NCBI GenBank assembly: GCA_035772405.1
Contig: JAYKKM010000504.1
Location: forward strand, 3,172,001-3,236,000
Length of the DNA stretch: 64,000 nt
Direction: 5' to 3'
Source: Chrysogorgia sp. JL179-B06
Taxonomy: Eukaryota > Cnidaria > Anthozoa > Scleralcyonacea > Chrysogorgiidae
The position numbers and the translations under genes were made by a program. Under the pieces are notes generated by a model, which searched no databases, was not told where the DNA came from, and saw only the letters and a list, made by a program, of their open reading frames with translations. Shown here in pieces: positions 54,815 to 64,000 of this stretch (its first letter is position 1; the number at the start of each line of letters is the position of its first letter).

Positions 54815-55450
54815 TCATGCTTCCCAGCAATGCGTCCCTATCTACCTTTCCTGACAATTCATCCACTAGTTATAGGGTGAAGTTTACCACAATGTCTTGA
54901 TTTAAATAGAAACTGGGAAGTTGGTTTATATTCGATAACTTATCTAAAAACATGGTATAATCTTCAGAAAGAAGATAACCACATATAGTGATGATGGTTA
55001 TATTTTTCTGACTTCATTTGTCAACTATGGATATTTTGATACAATAAAATATCTCGTTAAATCCGTGAATAAGATATTAATGTCAATAGAGACAACTGGG
55101 AATATTCAATGACTTTTGAACTTCGAACTGAAAATATCCCAGTTCATGTGAAAAATGGTCACCAGTTAAGCTTGACAGGGAAAATGTCGATTCTATATTA
55201 GGGTTTGGTGGAAAGGATGTGAAAATTATATAAAGACCGTGAGCCCATATGTCGCTGATGTAAATTGTGCTATGAATTCAATTTATGTTTATTGTGATCT
55301 CGTACAACCCCAAGTTGTGAGAGACACCAATGCGAAATTGTTGAGAACTGTAAAAGCTGGGTGATGTCATTACTAGAACCTACAGCAATATAGAGTATGT
55401 ACCTGTGCAGACAAAGTCATCACAGGTGTCAACGACGCTTTACTTTAAAC
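54815..55450 (+). pseudogene. Polinton-like structural protein (probable vertex or minor capsid)
   Basis: Pieces in order on the + strand across several frames: FYFMLPSNASLSTFPDN with TSYRVKF (54,815-54,890); NWEVGLYSITYLKTWYN (~54,910-54,960); a middle with YGYFDTIKYLVKSVNKIL; KISQF/GKM..ILGFGG region (~55,150-55,210); SIYVYCDLVQPQVVRDT (~55,280-55,330); RTYSNIEYVPVQTK (~55,375-55,415). This order resembles a protein family I recall from invertebrate Polinton-like loci, found beside the genes downstream here. The capsid-vertex role is inference. Dead: at least four disruptions. Confidence 0.6.
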
Positions 55451-55479
55451 AACAAAATTCATGCTACTTTGTCTGAAAA

Positions 55480-55755
55480 ATGCCCAAGAGTCGTGCAGAT
55501 CGTTACATACGTTATTATTTGGATCAACAACAGGGCAAAGGCATGCATGTTTCCAGAGATAGTCCGTGGCAAGTTGGTCATGGACAAATGTGGTATGGTT
55601 TAGATGGACTCTTTCGCAGTGTCCCAAGAGCAGTTATGCCTATGGTTAAAAGTGGTCCAAAGACATTAGGAAACATTGCCTTGAATTCAGGCGTGAATTT
55701 ACTGGGAGATGTCCTTGCTGGAAAAACATTAAAGAATCTGCGAAATCGCGATTAG
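55480..55755 (+). CDS. Small Gly-rich virion-like protein, 91 residues
   Basis: From ATG 55,480. Residues 1-20 are basic/aromatic (SRADRYIRYYLDQQQGKGMH); then GHGQMWYGLDGLFRSVPRAV, a hydrophobic/Gly run GPKTLGNIALNSGVNLLGDV and KTLKNLRNR at the end. A frameshift near the stop seems to remove a Lys-rich tail seen in the next frame (GEASKMLSDEKQ). Small proteins of this build recur between the capsid-like genes in Polinton-like loci, and may be membrane-lytic or core peptides as in adenovirus relatives (inference). The frame itself is intact. Confidence 0.55.
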   Translation: MPKSRADRYIRYYLDQQQGKGMHVSRDSPWQVGHGQMWYGLDGLFRSVPRAVMPMVKSGPKTLGNIALNSGVNLLGDVLAGKTLKNLRNRD

Positions 55756-55989
55756 GCGAAGCGTCAAAAATGTTGTCTGACGAAAAGCAATTACCAAACT
55801 GCAAAGTTTAAGACAAACCGGAAATGGGCGAAAAGAATCCGCTAAAAGAAAATGTAAACAAAGTAATCCTTTTTTCTACCGCCACATCCAGACAACTTAA
55901 GAGACGAAAAATAACTTGTGTAGAAGATATCTTTAGATGAATATGGATTTTTTTATTCGTCTCATCTGTCATTGTTCTCTGTTCCGGCA

Positions 55990-56650
55990 ACACAAGTCAG
56001 TATGGAGAAAGGTGTTTCTAGTGTTACTGATGGAGGACCTATAACGTTTCTTTCCTCCGGCACAGAAAACTAAGTCGATTTGTCCAAGACAATTTTGTTA
56101 GTTCGTGCAAAGGCGACTAAAGCAGATGGGATGAATCTCGATGCCGATATGAAAGTAGGACCTGACCCAACAAGAGGTGTCAGAGCTAATAATTACGCTC
56201 TCAAGAAAATATATCAGTTCAGCAAAGAAAGCAACATTGTCGAAATGGCTGGCCTATATTTTGCGATATATTATTTTCTGAACAGATTTTGCTGCGTTAT
56301 GTTCAAAATTCAGATTTCAAAGTGAAACTCATTGATGCCTATCTCAAAGTTCGCAAAGTGAAAGTCAACTCTAGTGTGTCTTTGGCTCACGAAGAAGCGT
56401 TAAAGAAAGTCCGGCCATGTATCCTATTCATCGTGTCGAATGTAAAAGTTTCATTATTCCAGAATGGAATCCATACCACCAAAATCGTTTGTCTTTGGTT
56501 AGTAGACAGTGAAGCCTTCAATGGTGACTTTAAAAAGAACCCATTTAATTTCCAACATTTTGACATCTCTTCCCTCACTCTCACCATGAATGCCGAAGCT
56601 ACACCGTTGAAACCCATTAAGCTATCGTTTGTTAATTTTTGTTTAAAAAT
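55990..56650 (+). pseudogene. F54H12.2-like protein (Polinton-associated), interrupted
   Basis: Frame pieces: GVSSVTDGGPITFLSSG, a stop, VDLSKTILLVRAKATKADGM (56,075-56,135), an internal deletion, then LKVRKVKVNSSVSLAHEEAL (~56,340-56,400), VDSEAFNGDFKKNPFNFQHF (~56,505-56,565) and a tail to ~56,650. This layout fits the large family named after C. elegans F54H12.2, which lies next to the transposon integrase F54H12.3. I infer a capsid-type role. The 3' end is cut by a hAT fragment. Confidence 0.65.
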
Positions 56651-57600
56651 ATCAGTGCATCCACAACGGCTGGCACGCTTCTTGGACACGACCAGTCTGG
56701 CCTTGCTGAAAATCTGCTCGCTTGGTACAGACATCGGCGGAGCAGCCAATACTCTTGCGGCAAGGTTCCACCACTCTAATGGCTCTTCCGTCAATCTTAT
56801 CGGTGCCTCGTTGCGCAGTTGGTTGGATCTCCTTGCCTACCTTTTCCTCGTGAGATTCCACTTCTTCGCCAGTGGATTCCTGAGAGCCGTGAGAAGATTT
56901 TCCTTTACCAAGCAACTCTTCCATGGCTAATTCTGACCTGGATTTCTTCTCCGGCGTGGCGAGATCTCCGGTTCTGTTGTAACAGCAACGGCGTGTCTTT
57001 TACAGTCTGTGAGGCAAAGTCCACCAATTTTGATTTCCGCTCAACTTCGCTCAAGAATGACAGATCACGGAACCTGGGGTCCATGAATGAAGCCAACAGA
57101 TAAAATGGAACCACTTCGCAGGTAACCGATTCTTCACCAGCAATATTCAAATTGTCAAGGAAGAATCTGTCAGTCAACGACTGGACGAGTGTATCTCTGA
57201 AGTTCTGGACTGGCGGAGCGCGAGCGCTTACTCTTCGTCGGCCATCATCACGCTCGAATGTCATGGCATTCAATTGTTTAACTAAACCGGCAATATAGCA
57301 GGCAGGATAACACCAGATGTTGTTCTGGACTGCGAACTAAAAAGAACAGTGGCCAGCTCCACCTTCCTAAGAACTGGGACGATTTCCTCAGCAAGTTTCC
57401 AGGATTCGGTAGGCATGTCTAAGACCCTTGCTTCTTGTGGTTTGTTCAGAGATTGGTCGGACAGCACCGCAACGACTGGCCAGCGCAGCGACAGAGGCTC
57501 CAACATGAAAAGAGTCGAGTTCCACCTGGTAGACACGTCCTGAATCAAACCCTTGCCAGAATCTCTTTGACTTTGACCGTTTGAGTTATCAGGTGTTACT
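56651..57600 (-). pseudogene. hAT transposase fragment, second element
   Basis: Minus strand: 57,548-57,300 MIQDVSTRWNSTLFMLEPL and EIVPVLRKVELATVL; 57,270-57,000 VVPFYLLASFMDPRFRDL; 56,794-56,655 dimerisation region WWNLAARVLAAPPMSVPSEQ and IFSKARLVVSKKRAS. N-terminal half absent. Its right edge lies inside the F54H12.2-like gene and its left edge abuts a gag fragment. Different from the 36-40 kb hAT. Confidence 0.75.
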
Positions 57601-58110
57601 TGCAGGTAACTTGATTTTGGGGCTTCTTATATGTAGGCCGGTTGCCTTCTGTCCTTGCTCTGGCTTATGCGATGTGTAACAGAGCGACACTCTTTTGAAA
57701 TTATTTAATTTCCCGCACCCGTGACATTGTTTTCTGAACGCCCCGCAGTTCTTACAGGTTTTTATGGCCGGTTGCTTTCTTTGGGGTTTCTTTTGTTTAT
57801 AAACGCTATTGACATCTTGTTGATGCCTTGATTTATGTTCGGAGAGTTCTTTACCATAATCTTCTGATAACTCATTAAGTTGACAAATTTGCATCGCTTT
57901 ACCAAGGGTAAGATCTCTTTCTTTCAACAATTGCTTTTCTAACCCTGTCCGATATAATACCACACATGATTTTATCATGGATAAAGTCATCTTTCATCGT
58001 TCCATACTCGCACGTTCTTGCTAATATACGAAGATCAGCAACATAAGACTGAATTAACTCACCGTCCTTTTGATTTCGTATGTTAAAATTTGTGCCTCTC
58101 CATTATAACA
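57601..58110 (-). pseudogene. LTR-retrotransposon gag-like fragment
   Basis: Minus strand: SYVADLRILARTCEYGTMKD (~58,050-57,990), DDFIHDKI, then LGKAMQICQLNELSEDYGKE (~57,900) and CKNCGAFRKQCHGCGKLNNF (~57,740-57,700), a zinc-knuckle-like C-x2-C-x6-C-x2-C. Typical of Ty3/gypsy gag in invertebrates. No pol or LTR seen. Confidence 0.6.
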
Positions 58111-58199
58111 TTCCCTTGTGGATTGCAAATTTCTTTAAATTTTCTTTTATGTACTGCAATGCTCTCCTTCGTTTCGGCAGCTGTCACAATTTCGTTCTC

Positions 58200-59458
58200 T
58201 TCCTACAGCAATCCACTCTCGTATCACTCCCAGATCTGATTTCCATTTCTGGAGTGCATTCTGTATGTCATTAAACGTCTTTGTCTGATTGGATTTTTGG
58301 TAAAATTCCCCTTCATCTTCCACAAACCTGGCATTATTCCAGATCTTTTTCGTCTCTTAAGCATTTTTTCTAACACCACTTTGGTGTATATATATCGGAG
58401 TTCATCAAGGCATTTTTCTTTTTCTTTCAAGAGATCTTAATCTGTTGCCTTTTTTCATCTAATTTTGGCCATGAGCAGTTTTAGGTTACACTTCTCTTTC
58501 TCAGTTGCTTTTCGGCGTTTTTTTCCTTCTAAACAACTCGTTCCGAAACCTGGCTATAAGTGTGGCAGTTCTTTGATCTTTTTTTCAATTTGCTTTCACG
58601 TCTAGTGTTCCCTCCTAGTTACATTTTCTGTAGGCTTTCTCTTGGTAATATTCAAAATTACTGCTACTGCCTTCCCCATAGCATACACTTTTCGAGTCAT
58701 TCTTAAATTCAGGAGCTTTTCTCTTTGCTCGATCTCATTCAGCATCGTCTCTTCCAAAATATTTAGCTACTTTACAAATTCTCTTTCTAGCTCAGTATCT
58801 ACTTCCGCTAACTCAAACACAGGATCATCAAGCATGTCACACTCTTCTTCCGTTCATCATCATTATAAGCAACTTCGTCATGTATACTAAGTACTGCTAG
58901 CGGTTCTCTTGCCATTCTCTCACCAAAATCAATCCCTCAATCTCCGGTTCTTGCAGCATAATCCCTCAACATCTTCATCCCATTTTCTTTTATTATCTTC
59001 GCAAAGCCTATTCTTCGTTGTCTTTCTTTTGTATAGATTTCTACAAGTTTTACTTTCATTGGTGCCGTTCAATACACATTCTGCCCTTGTTGGCATTCTT
59101 GTGTATTAATTACTATTCTATCAGCATACTCCGCTGCTCCTTCTTGTTGGTTTCCTTCTTGTCTTGCTATTGTTATAGCCCTCATTACGTCTTGCTCTTT
59201 TCTAAATCTAACCGCATTATCTCTCAAATTTTGCTTTGATATTGAATGTCTACTGGGATACATAGAACCCCACCTCTCTTTCGCCCTTTTCACGAAACCT
59301 CTTCCTTTCTCACGTTCTTCCATATCAATTTGTATCAACTTTACTTTCGCCTCAAATCTCCCTGGATTTTTAGGTGGAACCCGGGATTAGCGGAGGGAAG
59401 GAGGCATCCCAGATCTCCATTCTAGGCCCAGATAAATCCAGGACCTAACCGCTGCCCA
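58200..59458 (-). pseudogene. RLE-type LINE, N-terminal part
   Basis: Minus strand: NPGRFEAKVKLIQIDMEE (~59,375-59,320), KGRGFVKRAKERWGSMYPS (~59,300), KQNLRDNAVRFRKE (~59,225), later LSIHDEVAYNDDE (~58,880) and CLDELRYIYTKVVLEKMLKR (~58,410). These match, by eye, the region upstream of the RT in cnidarian R2/NeSL-like LINEs. It starts just after a (TTA)n run at 59,459 and contains many stops. Confidence 0.55.
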
Positions 59459-59481
59459 TTTATTATTATTATTATTATTAT
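59459..59481. repeat. (TTA)n microsatellite
   Basis: Seven units; likely the tail of an adjacent LINE. Confidence 0.9.
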
Positions 59482-59861
59482 ATTCTTGACAACTCTCAAT
59501 CACTAAGACTGTGAATCTATGATCTTCGGCAAAATTAATGGCTCCTTTATTTTTATATCTAATTATGAATTCCACAGCATGCGTTTGCACTTCATAATCC
59601 CATCACAGCTAATATCTATGTCATTGACTAATGTCTTACATTTTCACATATTGTTCACATAACATTCAAGTATTGTTTTATTTTTTCTCGAGACAGCGCA
59701 AATCGACCGACGCAACAATTAATCAAGGTTTATTCGGACACAAGAGACACAGAGTCGATGGAACAAGGAAACCAATAACAAATTGTGATTCGGAAGTCCA
59801 CGAAATGGTGAATCTTTTGAAGATGTAAAGCAGCAAAATGTGACTGGTGTGTATCCGTGTA
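59482..59861. other. No gene recognised
   Basis: Noncoding. The short + frame at 59,631 has no domain. Confidence 0.4.
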
Positions 59862-60690
59862 CATTTATCCTCCACAAGGTTCTCAGAGGGCCACAAGGTT
59901 CTCAGAGGGCCACAAGGTTATTAGAGGGCCACGAGGTTATTAGAGGGTCACAAGGTTATTAGAGGGCCACAAGGTTATTAGAGGTCACAAGGTTATTAGA
60001 GGTCACAAGGTTATTAGAGGGCCACAAGGTTATTAGAGGGCAAAAAGGTTATTAGAGGTCACAAGGTTATTAGAGGGTGACAAGGTTATTAGAGGGTGAC
60101 AAGGTTATTAGAGGGTCACAAGGTTATTAGAGGGCCAAAAGGGTATTAGAGGGTCACAAGGTTATTAGAGGTCACAATGTTATTAGAGGGTCAAAAGGTT
60201 ATTAGAGGACCAAAAGGTTATTAGAGGGCCACAAGGTTCTGAGAGGAAAAAAGGTTATGAGAGGTCACAAGGTTATTAGAGGGCCACAAGGTTATTAGAG
60301 GGTCACAAGGTTATTAGAGGTCACAAGGTTATTAGAGGGCCACAAGGTTATTAGAGGTCACAATGTTCTCAGAGGGCAAAGGGTTATTAGAGGTCACAAG
60401 GTTATTAGAGGGCCACAAGGTTCTCAGAGAGCAAAAAGGTTATTGGAGGTCACAAGGTTATTAGAGATCACAAGGTTATTAGAGGGCCACAAGGTTATTA
60501 GAGGGCCAAAAGGTTCTCAGAGGGCAAAGGGTTATTAGAGGTCACAAGGTTATTAGAGGGCCACAAGGTTCTCAGAGAGCAAAACGGTTATTAGAGGGCC
60601 ACAATGTCAGTATGAGGGTCACACGCTTATTGGAGGGTCACAAGGTTATTATAGGGCCACAAGGTATTTGAGGGCAAAAAGGTTACTATT
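59862..60690. repeat. ~19-bp minisatellite AGAGGGCCACAAGGTTATT
   Basis: About 43 units of 17-20 bp over ~830 bp. Variants: GGTCACAAGG, GGCAAAAAGG, GTTCTCAGAG; higher-order blocks recur (for example the CTCAGAGGGCAAAGGGTTATTAG block at ~60,370 and ~60,515). Third position of each unit varies between GGCC, GGTC and GTC. Confidence 0.9.
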
Positions 60691-61289
60691 AAAGGAAAGT
60701 GTACTCTGAAAATCTACACAGATTGGCAAATGAATGGCTATTATCTATTTTCAATTAATACAACCGCCACTACACTAACAGTTTCAAAAGGAAGCAGCCG
60801 AGGAAATACACATATTTCTAGTATAAGTTGTTAATCCAATCTCAGTTGAAAGAAATGCTTTCCCGCATTCCCTAAGAAAGTGTAATATTTTAATTGCGTT
60901 ACGGTTATTTCATTCTTATTACAGAGTCTGCTAATTACAGATTCAACTGTAATAATATAATTTTGCAGGATGCACGAAAATCAAGAGGTTAGTCAAATTA
61001 TTTTTTCATCATAAACTCATGCTAATATAGTTAATATGCCATGGGTATATGGTTCAATACAAATGACCAAATTGATCTATTATGTGTACATTAATACTCA
61101 TAACAAGATTAACAAGATTGTCTTTGTAACGAATGTAATTTTTAGTAATCATCTTAGCAAAAGAATATCGTTCCGCAAATTCATCGTTGATGGCCTTTTA
61201 GTTTGGATAGTAGGATTTCGTTCTTTCGACATTCCTATAAGGAATAACAACAGATAATTTTTCTGAAGAAAATCAAATGGTTAACTTTC
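60691..61289. other. No gene recognised
   Basis: AT-rich. TTTTGCAG and GGTTAGT around 60,960-60,990 could bracket a 19-bp + microexon, but nothing supports it. Confidence 0.35.
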
Positions 61290-61980
61290 TGAGTAAATCA
61301 TAATGAAGACAACAATGAGACGAGAGGAACGAAGACAAGGAAAATAAGGACAAAGAAGAGGACAACAGGGAGATGAAAAGGAGGACGTGAACAATATAGA
61401 GAGAGCGAAGACAAAGAAAAAAGGGTAAAGAACATGAAAAGCTAGGGCAAAACGAGACGAAGGGCGAGGACAACAAAGAGACCAGAAGGAGAAAGAAGGG
61501 GGGAAAAGAGACAAGGAGGGCGACGAGGATAACAAGGTCAGAAGGACAAGGAGGACGAGAACCACAAGGAGGACGAGAAGGAGGACGAGAAGGAGGACGA
61601 GAAGGAGGACGAGAACCACCGCAAGACAAGATGGGGGACAACAAAAACCAAGAGACAAGGAGGGGTGAACAAGGAGAACGAGGAAAAAAAGAACGGGGAA
61701 ATAGACAGGAAAGGAGACGAAGAAAAAAGACATAGAGGAAGTGGACAAAAGGACAAGAACGAGGACAATGACAACAAGTTGGACGAAGACAACAAAGAGA
61801 CAACAAATAGACAACAAATAGACAAGGAGGACGACGATGATAACAATGAGATAAAGAGGACGACGAGGACAACAAAGAGACAAGGCGCATGAAGGAAGAC
61901 GAGGACAACGATGACAACAAAGAGGACAACAACAAAGAGACAAGTAGCACGACGAGGACAACATGGACGAAAAGAACAAA
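61290..61980. repeat. Purine-rich, T-poor tract (GACAAGGAGGACGAG...)
   Basis: About 690 bp in which the + strand is almost only A, G and C, with tandem GGAGGACGAGAA units at ~61,555-61,615 and GACAACAAAGAGACAA units elsewhere. It lies inside the intron after exon 2 of the coiled-coil gene. Long minus frames rich in Leu/Ser/Val here are compositional. Confidence 0.85.
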
Positions 61981-62004
61981 CGAAATTGATAATTCCAAAA
62001 TTAC

Positions 62005-63507
62005 CTCTTGAAATTCCTTCACCGTCTTAAAATATTGTCTTTGTTTTTCTACTAGCTCCAAGTACTTTTCATTTAGCTCATCTCTCTTCTTTTTCTCGTT
62101 TAATTTCCTTTGCTCGACCTAAAACAAAACGATAAACAAAAACACAACATACATTCTTAGAGGAAGAAGCAAAAATCCTAAAAGTTTATTGAGAATTTAT
62201 TCCCAAAGCATGTAGCTTTTCTAAATTTTGATATTCCTTTACAAATTAAAAAAAAATCCAATTTTCCATGCTATTTTTACAACAGAAATTAGCAATTTTC
62301 TAGTATTTTGTAAGAATAGGTTTTGTGATTCTTGGTTTGTATAATGAACGTAAATGTGTATCAGTCCATTGAATTTCTTTTGCAAAAATGGATAATTAAA
62401 AGCACTTATATATTTAACGTTTTTTTAAGAGAATGACAAAGAAACTACTTTAAATGCAGAATATTTGCAGATAATCTTGAAATAAATGTTCTGGAAATTT
62501 GCCTTTACTTTAGGATGTTTAACAACGATCAACACAAGACAGGAGCAACACGAAGAGGGTTTGACCTTTCAAAACAAAAAAGTACCACGATGTGATGTAT
62601 TTCTGCGTCTTCCGTAAAATTCACACCTTTGAGTAAAGAGGTAATGTTCTATTTATTATATGGAGAATAAAATTAAGCGTGGAAATGGTACTTGCACAGT
62701 CGATTGACTTAAAGCTTTCAGAAAATACAAAGATATGTCATTAGGTGATTCAGAATAGAATGACGACTTAACAAAAATGAAATAAGTAAAGTTGTTGGTT
62801 CTCGGTAAACTAACAAAGGCGGGAAAGGTTATGTGACTTCTCAATATGCTACTGTACTCGCCCGTCTGACATACGAGAAATACGCCACTCTACGATTATT
62901 TTAGTTCCTGGTAAAATACCCTATATATTTTAATATAACTAGAAAGATGCAGAGCATCATGGGCGAGCCATGTTCATGTGAGGTATATTTATCCCTTGTT
63001 ATAAACTTGATGGTTGCAAGATTTCAGAATTTGTGCGTGATTTATGTTCTGGTTAAATAATGTTAGGATTATTGAACGAGCAGCGAGAAGTTGAACTGTG
63101 ATGGTTAGAACGACGACTGCTTGGAAAGTGGTTTAGCCTGCAGTGGGGGATTGATCTCGTATACACGCACACGGTAAATGTGTGAAAACAAAGAGGTTGG
63201 GTGCCAAATGTCTGGACGTAAGGCTCGGTAGTTTATTCCACTACAAGCTTCTTGCTTCCTCTGCTTCGTTGGTATTAAAATTCACACAGAGAAGAAATTA
63301 TAGGTACGAAATGCGTAGAAGTACGGTTGGTTACAGATGCGCCGCGCTTGATTCCATATCCAGTGGCCCCAATAAAGTATTTTATTAAAATTGTGCATAA
63401 TTAAGATCACTCTTTATAAAACGCACCTTTCCCTTGTTGTTTAGCACGCCATTAACAATTTGCTCAAATTGCTCAAGGAACTGACTCTTGGTGGAGGGAG
63501 AGGACAT
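62005..63507 (-). CDS. Host coiled-coil protein, exons 1 and 2 (5' end)
   Basis: Exon 1 is 63,507-63,427 (27 codons, ATG start, MSSPSTKSQFLEQFEQIVNG, ends KGK before donor GTGCGT). Exon 2 is 62,118-62,005 (38 codons, after acceptor TTTTGTTTTAG, before donor GTAATT), starting VEQRKLNEKKKRDELNEKYL and ending KTVKEFQE. Both exons are phase 0 and together give 65 residues of continuous, charged helix from ~residue 8, i.e. a coiled coil. The remaining exons lie beyond the purine-rich tract or were not found. Clean splice sites in a repeat-rich region argue for a real host gene; I cannot name it. The 1.3-kb intron 62,119-63,426 holds no other gene. Confidence 0.65.
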
Positions 63508-64000
63508 CGCTCTAAGTTAAAAGAAGTCATTTGCATGTAAGTTAACTAAAGCGGCCTCAACAAAATATAAGTAAAGTTACACGACAGAGAAAACGATGAT
63601 GGCGTTGCTACACAACCCGGGACCCCAAAAACGTAAAAAAGAACGTAAAATAAATCCTGGCTTGCCCAATCGTCCCGATTGCTTTAAACAGAATTCAAAC
63701 AATAAGTACGATTAGCATGCAAATAATACTACCAAATCTGGACAACCAAAAACACTCCGAACGGCCGGAAGGACTAGAATCGCTTGGATAGGAATCAGGT
63801 CTATCTGGGTGATTAGGGCGATTGAAGCGATGGCGGCCATTAACATCCATAAGTCGATGAAACAGATTGGTAGGTTTTGGCGGGGAAATGTCTTAGTTGA
63901 TTTGAAAATACCGAGCAATAAAATGTGTTTGAATATCAGTATTGCTTTTCTTAGACCCACGCTAAACGACGCACAACAATTACGAATTTAATTCAGACGA
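63508..64000. promoter_or_regulatory. Upstream region of the coiled-coil gene
   Basis: No ORF with a domain. No clear TATA box at the expected distance on the minus strand. ATGGCGGCCATTAACATCC at ~63,830 contains a YY1-like GCGGCCAT. The promoter is expected here by position only. Confidence 0.3.

Noticed and set aside
59862..60690. CRISPR array
   Set aside because: Units of 19 bp without spacers, in an animal-type genome; a minisatellite.
61273..62061. 262-residue minus-strand ORF rich in Leu, Ser and Val
   Set aside because: Its first ~20 residues are the end of exon 2 of the coiled-coil gene; after the GTAATT donor it reads into the pyrimidine-rich complement of the purine tract. Composition only.

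Overview
The window looks like repeat-dense nuclear DNA of an invertebrate animal. A cnidarian is my best inference. The reasons are an intron-bearing SLC22-type transporter gene with GT-AG introns of about 130-480 bp, Penelope-like elements with GIY-YIG nucleases and hammerhead ribozymes, LINEs with PHD fingers and a 2A peptide, restriction-like-endonuclease LINEs, hAT elements and Polinton/Maverick-type virus-like genes. Nothing bacterial is present (no operons with ribosome binding sites). Most open frames are decayed transposon pieces. Only two loci look like host genes: the 3' five exons of an SLC22 family transporter (47,874-49,485, +) and the first two exons of a coiled-coil protein (63,507 to 62,005, -). 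An open frame running off the left edge (730 to 1, -) is host or retroelement.

Layout. 0-3 kb: left-edge ORF, an inverted-repeat element rich in CTGATGA hairpins, then two inverted arms carrying hammerhead ribozymes, the right one with a complete core. 3-11.3 kb: one APE-type LINE split in two, its RT half at 3.0-4.9 kb and its endonuclease half at 10.9-11.3 kb. Between them lie a tRNA-like SINE head and a 5.4-kb element with perfect 21-bp terminal inverted repeats, long inverted arms and GACTCC-type minisatellites. 11.3-14.1 kb: three pieces of RLE-type (R2/NeSL-like) LINEs. 14.1-19.3 kb: LINE fragments, one with an intact 2A motif. 20.8-22.0 kb: Penelope-like element. 22.1-25.6 kb: PHD-finger LINE with a decayed 2A motif. 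25.9 kb: second hammerhead-like motif. 26.8-29.8 kb: another LINE.

31.7-44.6 kb: the most unusual stretch. It is very AT-rich, with short ORFs all on the + strand, several in tandem duplicated families, ending at a Polinton-type integrase. I do not recognise most of these proteins. The array looks like the gene block of a virus-like (Polinton/adintovirus-like) element, now invaded by a 4.5-kb hAT with perfect 8-bp target duplication and by a 1.3-kb element. 45.0-47.4 kb: LINE. 47.9-49.5 kb: host SLC22 exons. 49.8-50.9 kb: second Penelope-like element. 51-52.3 kb: cluster of palindromic MITE-like elements. 53.1-56.65 kb: PLE and LINE fragments, then a second decayed Polinton-like cassette (integrase, a likely vertex/minor capsid protein, a small glycine-rich protein and an F54H12.2-like protein) cut by a hAT fragment. 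57.6-59.5 kb: gag-like and RLE-LINE fragments. 59.9-60.7 kb: 19-bp minisatellite. 61.3-62.0 kb: purine-rich tract inside an intron of the coiled-coil gene.

All family assignments are by eye from motifs; no database search was possible. Boundaries of decayed elements are approximate.
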